A DNA stretch of 8,080 bases from positions 1 to 8,080 of the forward strand of contig JBGQAL010000125.1 of the NCBI GenBank assembly GCA_041494285.1, in the 5' to 3' direction. A model generated the notes under the pieces. It searched no databases and was not told where the DNA came from. It was given only the letters and a program-made list of their open reading frames with translations. Source of the stretch: Fen-7 sp041494285. Lineage in GTDB: Archaea > Halobacteriota > Methanosarcinia > Methanotrichales > Methanotrichaceae. Both the position numbers and the translations under genes were made by a program. Positions 6,003 through 8,080 of the stretch are shown here, one piece after another; position 1 is the first letter of the stretch, and each line of letters starts with the position of its first letter.

Positions 6003-6820
6003 GTCCTGCCCAACCTTATGGTGTAGGAGAAACGCTTCGTCCCTGGAGATAAAGCGTAAGCCAGGCCTGCCCAGGCCAGGCGATCAGATAGAAGCTCCCT
6101 CCCCCGCATCATTCTAGCGCCTTCGACTCTGGTGAGGGCGAAATAAAGCCCGTTCTTAGAGTCGATAAAAGATGCCTCGTCCGAGAAGACCTCATCCCAG
6201 CTTCCTATGGCATCCTTCTCCAAGAACAATTCGCCCGAGTCCTTGTAGGAATCGAAGTGATTCGCTCCCTGCTCGTTCATTACCACCAACTCATGGCCCT
6301 CGGGCACTCCTTGGAGGTCCAGGCTGACCCGAACGCTATCGTCCATAATGCTGTAAACCGTCTTCACAGATCCGACCGTTGGAACCTCCACGAAGGCATC
6401 CTTCATGGACATGACCCTCCGGGACAACTCAGCCCCGTACAAGATCCCTTTCCTTAACTCTGGATGCCTACGATATTGAGATGCCAGCCATTCCCTGGCC
6501 CTGTAGAAAGTCCGGCAGTCGATGCGCCTGCCTCCGACGGCCATTCTTCCCATCAGGTTCATGAAGTATTCAGCCTCAATTGTAGCTACATCACCTTTTA
6601 ATTCTGTCTTCCACACGCTAGAACCAGGAAAGACCGCTTCCCGGCTGATCTTAAGCACCGGCACTCCGAACCCGACTCCTTCTTCTGAAAGGTCCTGACC
6701 TTCACAAAAGAGCGCTAGCCCTTTTTGTATCCTGGAAGTCGGATAGCAATCCGGTTGGGAGCCTGGCGTCACGAGACAAATGCCAGGCAGAGGTCTCAGA
6801 GGGATAGGTAAATCAGACAT
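5999..6820 (-). CDS. Unrecognised 273-residue protein of the radical SAM operon
   Basis: I cannot assign a family. The protein is soluble, without signal peptide or membrane helix. The N-terminal part has four cysteines (15, 25, 39, 102) and a Gly-rich stretch EEGVGFGVPVLKISREAVFP (about 47-66). The middle is helical and basic (RTFYRAREWLASQYRRHPEL), and the C-terminal half looks beta-rich (SVRVSLDLQGVPEGHELVVM, ending SPGTKRFSYTIRLGRT), as in carbohydrate- or lipid-binding beta-sandwich folds. Its ATG lies inside the end of the upstream membrane-protein gene (8-base overlap) and its TGA overlaps the radical SAM start, so the three are very probably made together. It could be a partner or substrate-handling protein for the radical SAM enzyme. 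The role is inferred from context only. Confidence 0.82.
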   Translation of the reverse strand: MSDLPIPLRPLPGICLVTPGSQPDCYPTSRIQKGLALFCEGQDLSEEGVGFGVPVLKISREAVFPGSSVWKTELKGDVATIEAEYFMNLMGRMAVGGRRIDCRTFYRAREWLASQYRRHPELRKGILYGAELSRRVMSMKDAFVEVPTVGSVKTVYSIMDDSVRVSLDLQGVPEGHELVVMNEQGANHFDSYKDSGELFLEKDAIGSWDEVFSDEASFIDSKNGLYFALTRVEGARMMRGRELLSDRLAWAGLAYALSPGTKRFSYTIRLGRT

Positions 6821-7223
6821 AGATCGACACGAACATGTGGAACCCCATGACCAGAGACAAAGCCCATAAGGCCAAAGCCAGCCTCATGGCGGTCCTGATC
6901 TTGAACCTGGGCCTCAAGTACTTCAGAAATATCAGGTTTATGTAAACCCACAAGACTATGATTGCCAGGCCGATAGAATGGTGCGCCAGCATTTCAGCCT
7001 GGAAGAGAGGACCTGGGGTGCCGTGCACAAGGTAACCGTTCATGGATGGCAGCATTATAGCCAGAATGGCCAGGATCTGAACTGGCACGGCTATCCTCAT
7101 GACCTTGCAGTGACTGCCGAACTTCTTGTTCCTGGCCAGGTACACAGCGCCGATCAGGGTAAGTGTCAGCAGAAGCTGAACTCCCAAGTTTATTTCTGCG
7201 ATTGTCTTGATGTCAAAGGGCAT
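6813..7223 (-). CDS. Four-helix membrane protein, DUF420/b561-like
   Basis: With the ATG at 7221-7223 the product has 136 residues and four membrane helices (about 11-30, 42-60, 82-101, 112-134). A TTG nine bases earlier would add three residues and is less likely. Histidines sit near helix ends (38, 67, 81, 82, 129), including HH at the start of helix 3 and GFHMF late in helix 4. This resembles DUF420 and b561-like small membrane proteins, in which such histidines may bind heme; the assignment is by eye and heme binding is inference. No ribosome site is visible, and the TATA-like box about 35 bases upstream gives a short leader. It is the first gene of the operon, ahead of the unrecognised 273-residue protein and the radical SAM enzyme, suggesting a membrane electron-transfer or anchoring role. 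Confidence 0.75.
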   Translation of the reverse strand: MPFDIKTIAEINLGVQLLLTLTLIGAVYLARNKKFGSHCKVMRIAVPVQILAILAIMLPSMNGYLVHGTPGPLFQAEMLAHHSIGLAIIVLWVYINLIFLKYLRPRFKIRTAMRLALALWALSLVMGFHMFVSIYV

Positions 7224-7256
7224 GTTAATCAATTTTCATTTCAATTGTTCAGGTCG

Positions 7257-7279
7257 CCATATTTTCACGCAAGTGAAAG
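7257..7279 (-). promoter_or_regulatory. TATA box with overlapping palindrome ahead of the three-gene operon
   Basis: On the minus strand AAAATATGG (7257-7265) is a TATA-like box about 35-40 bases before the ATG at 7223. Directly upstream and overlapping it, TTTCAC-GCAA-GTGAAA (7263-7278) is a perfect 6-bp inverted repeat. A regulator bound here would cover the TATA box, so it is a candidate operator. It could also act as a hairpin if the upstream flavoprotein message reads through, since no good terminator separates the two. Confidence 0.4.
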
Positions 7280-7319
7280 CCTGTCTAGCGTGCAATGACA
7301 TCTGGAGATGGCTGGCCAA

Positions 7320-7892
7320 TTATCCATTGATTTTCTTCATCAACCAGGCCATGTTCTGGCCCAAGACCTTCGCTGTACTCATCCCTTCCTGGTCTCTTTC
7401 CACATCCCCTTCAGCAAGGCCCAATCCTATGTTCCAGTAGCTTGAACCTGGGATAATCATCTGGCCGATGAGAAAGAAATGATTTATGGAATCGAAAACG
7501 TGCACTGCTCCTGCTCGACGGACGGCGACCACCGCAGCCCCCACCTTTCGCCTGAACATATCATTGTTCGCTTTGGCTACAAATCCGGCCCGGTCGATGA
7601 GGGCTTTAAGCTCCGGAGTAAGATCGGCGAAGTAAGTAGGCGAACCAAGTATGATCCCGTCTGCTTTAGCCATCTTCTCTATGCAGTCGTTTACTATGTC
7701 TTTGTCCAATGCACAGCGCCCATCCTTACTTTCGAAACACTTAGAACAAGCAATGCAACCCTGGATAGGCCCTTTTAGATGTACTATCTCCGTCTGTACG
7801 CCCTCTGCCTCCAGCTCTTTCAGGACTTGGCGGATGAGCAAGGCGGTGTTTCCCTCCTTTCGAGGGCTCCCATTAAAGGCTATGACCTTCAT
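7320..7892 (-). CDS. Flavodoxin-fold iron-sulfur flavoprotein (Isf-type)
   Basis: A 190-residue soluble protein of the NADPH-dependent FMN reductase / iron-sulfur flavoprotein family. MKVIAFNGSPRKEGNT is the first strand and FMN phosphate loop; GSPTYFADLTPELKALIDRA (83-102) is the second flavin loop typical of the family. Between them is a compact cysteine motif, C46-x2-C49-x2-C52-x7-C60, like the cluster ligands of the Methanosarcina thermophila Isf (there, as I recall, with five residues before the last Cys). It therefore probably holds FMN and a 4Fe-4S cluster and passes electrons, perhaps from ferredoxin, in redox or oxidative-stress reactions. Its length is usual for the family. The ATG at 7890-7892 follows a GGGG at 7900-7903-type weak ribosome site. 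It lies 97 bases upstream of the membrane-protein gene and may feed electrons to that operon. Confidence 0.85.
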   Translation of the reverse strand: MKVIAFNGSPRKEGNTALLIRQVLKELEAEGVQTEIVHLKGPIQGCIACSKCFESKDGRCALDKDIVNDCIEKMAKADGIILGSPTYFADLTPELKALIDRAGFVAKANNDMFRRKVGAAVVAVRRAGAVHVFDSINHFFLIGQMIIPGSSYWNIGLGLAEGDVERDQEGMSTAKVLGQNMAWLMKKING

Positions 7893-7994
7893 ATTTTTCC
7901 CCGGTGGTTCCTCTTATTCCTACGATCTTAAGTTATCTTCCCTTGAACAAAGGCTAACTAGTGCCCTTTCAACCTAAATTTTCTTGAAAATAAA

Positions 7995-8055
7995 CTTTAT
8001 ATTATTTAACATACTCTTTGTTCAATAAAGGGATTTGAAGGGGCAAAGAGTATGT
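7995..8055 (+). promoter_or_regulatory. TATA box and 12-bp inverted repeat around the start of the right-edge gene
   Basis: CTTTATATTATTTAA (about 7995-8009) is a strong TATA box. ACATACTCTTTG (8009-8020) and CAAAGAGTATGT (8044-8055) are perfect inverted copies 23 bases apart. The left arm lies between TATA box and expected start (about 8025), the right arm covers the ATG at 8052. The arrangement fits an autoregulatory operator. As RNA it would form only if transcription starts upstream of 8009. Confidence 0.5.
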
Positions 8056-8080
8056 GCATCTATGTAAGGGATATAACGAA
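8052..8080 (+). CDS. Start of a plus-strand gene cut by the right edge
   Basis: ATG at 8052 opens a frame reading MCIYVRDIT and continues off the window. A GAAGGGG (8037-8043) eight bases ahead may be the ribosome site, and a strong TATA box lies upstream. The 'VRDIT' start recalls helix-turn-helix transposases of the IS630 type ('...VRDLTPEE...'), but nine codons cannot decide this. Confidence 0.4.

Noticed and set aside
1..8080. CRISPR array, tRNA or rRNA genes
   Set aside because: No regularly spaced identical repeats with unique spacers, and no tRNA-like cloverleaf or rRNA sequence was seen on either strand.

Overview
The window looks like a piece of a methanogenic archaeal chromosome, most likely a Methanothrix/Methanosaeta-type member of the Methanosarcinales. 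The reasons are AT-rich TATA-like boxes about 25-30 bases ahead of short leaders, GGAGG/GAGG ribosome sites mixed with apparently leaderless starts, a compact-cysteine flavoprotein of the kind known from methanogens, and secreted proteins with a 'YPGYN...ADxxGxHILLF...SNAV' module that I associate with that group from memory. The genus is inference; no rRNA or core gene is present.

Left third (1-2400): an eroded, gene-poor stretch. The left edge holds the first 21 codons of a probable transposase running out of the window. Next is a small gene broken by a one-base frameshift in a GGGG run (167-444), about 600 bases of AT-rich spacer with no convincing gene, and an orphan 151-residue basic protein on the minus strand. 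Last come two gene remnants lying back to back: the 3' part of a secreted PEGA-type protein gene (minus, 1631-2245) and the 3' part of an unrecognised gene (plus, up to 2381). Both lack their 5' ends at about position 2246, as expected if a deletion removed the shared promoter region of a divergent pair.

Middle (2400-4650): two intact plus-strand genes for exported proteins. A 173-residue protein carries one copy of a roughly 95-residue beta-type module. A 408-residue protein carries three tandem 23-residue repeats, the same module, a Pro/Ser/Gly linker and a C-terminal PEGA-like domain. The minus-strand remnant at 1631-2245 is a third copy of this family. The spacer between the two intact genes is dense in inverted repeats: a terminator, and a 9-bp inverted repeat just ahead of the TATA box of the larger gene.

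Right (4650-7900): a minus-strand block. A flavoprotein of the iron-sulfur flavoprotein (Isf) type comes first, and after 97 bases a tightly overlapping three-gene set follows: a four-helix membrane protein resembling DUF420/b561-like proteins, an unrecognised 273-residue protein, and a B12-binding-domain radical SAM enzyme. Overlaps of 8 and 4 bases argue for coupled translation and a joint function. This operon is the best candidate here for an undescribed pathway. At the right edge a new plus-strand gene begins (only 9 codons visible), with a perfect 12-bp inverted repeat flanking its likely transcription start and start codon.
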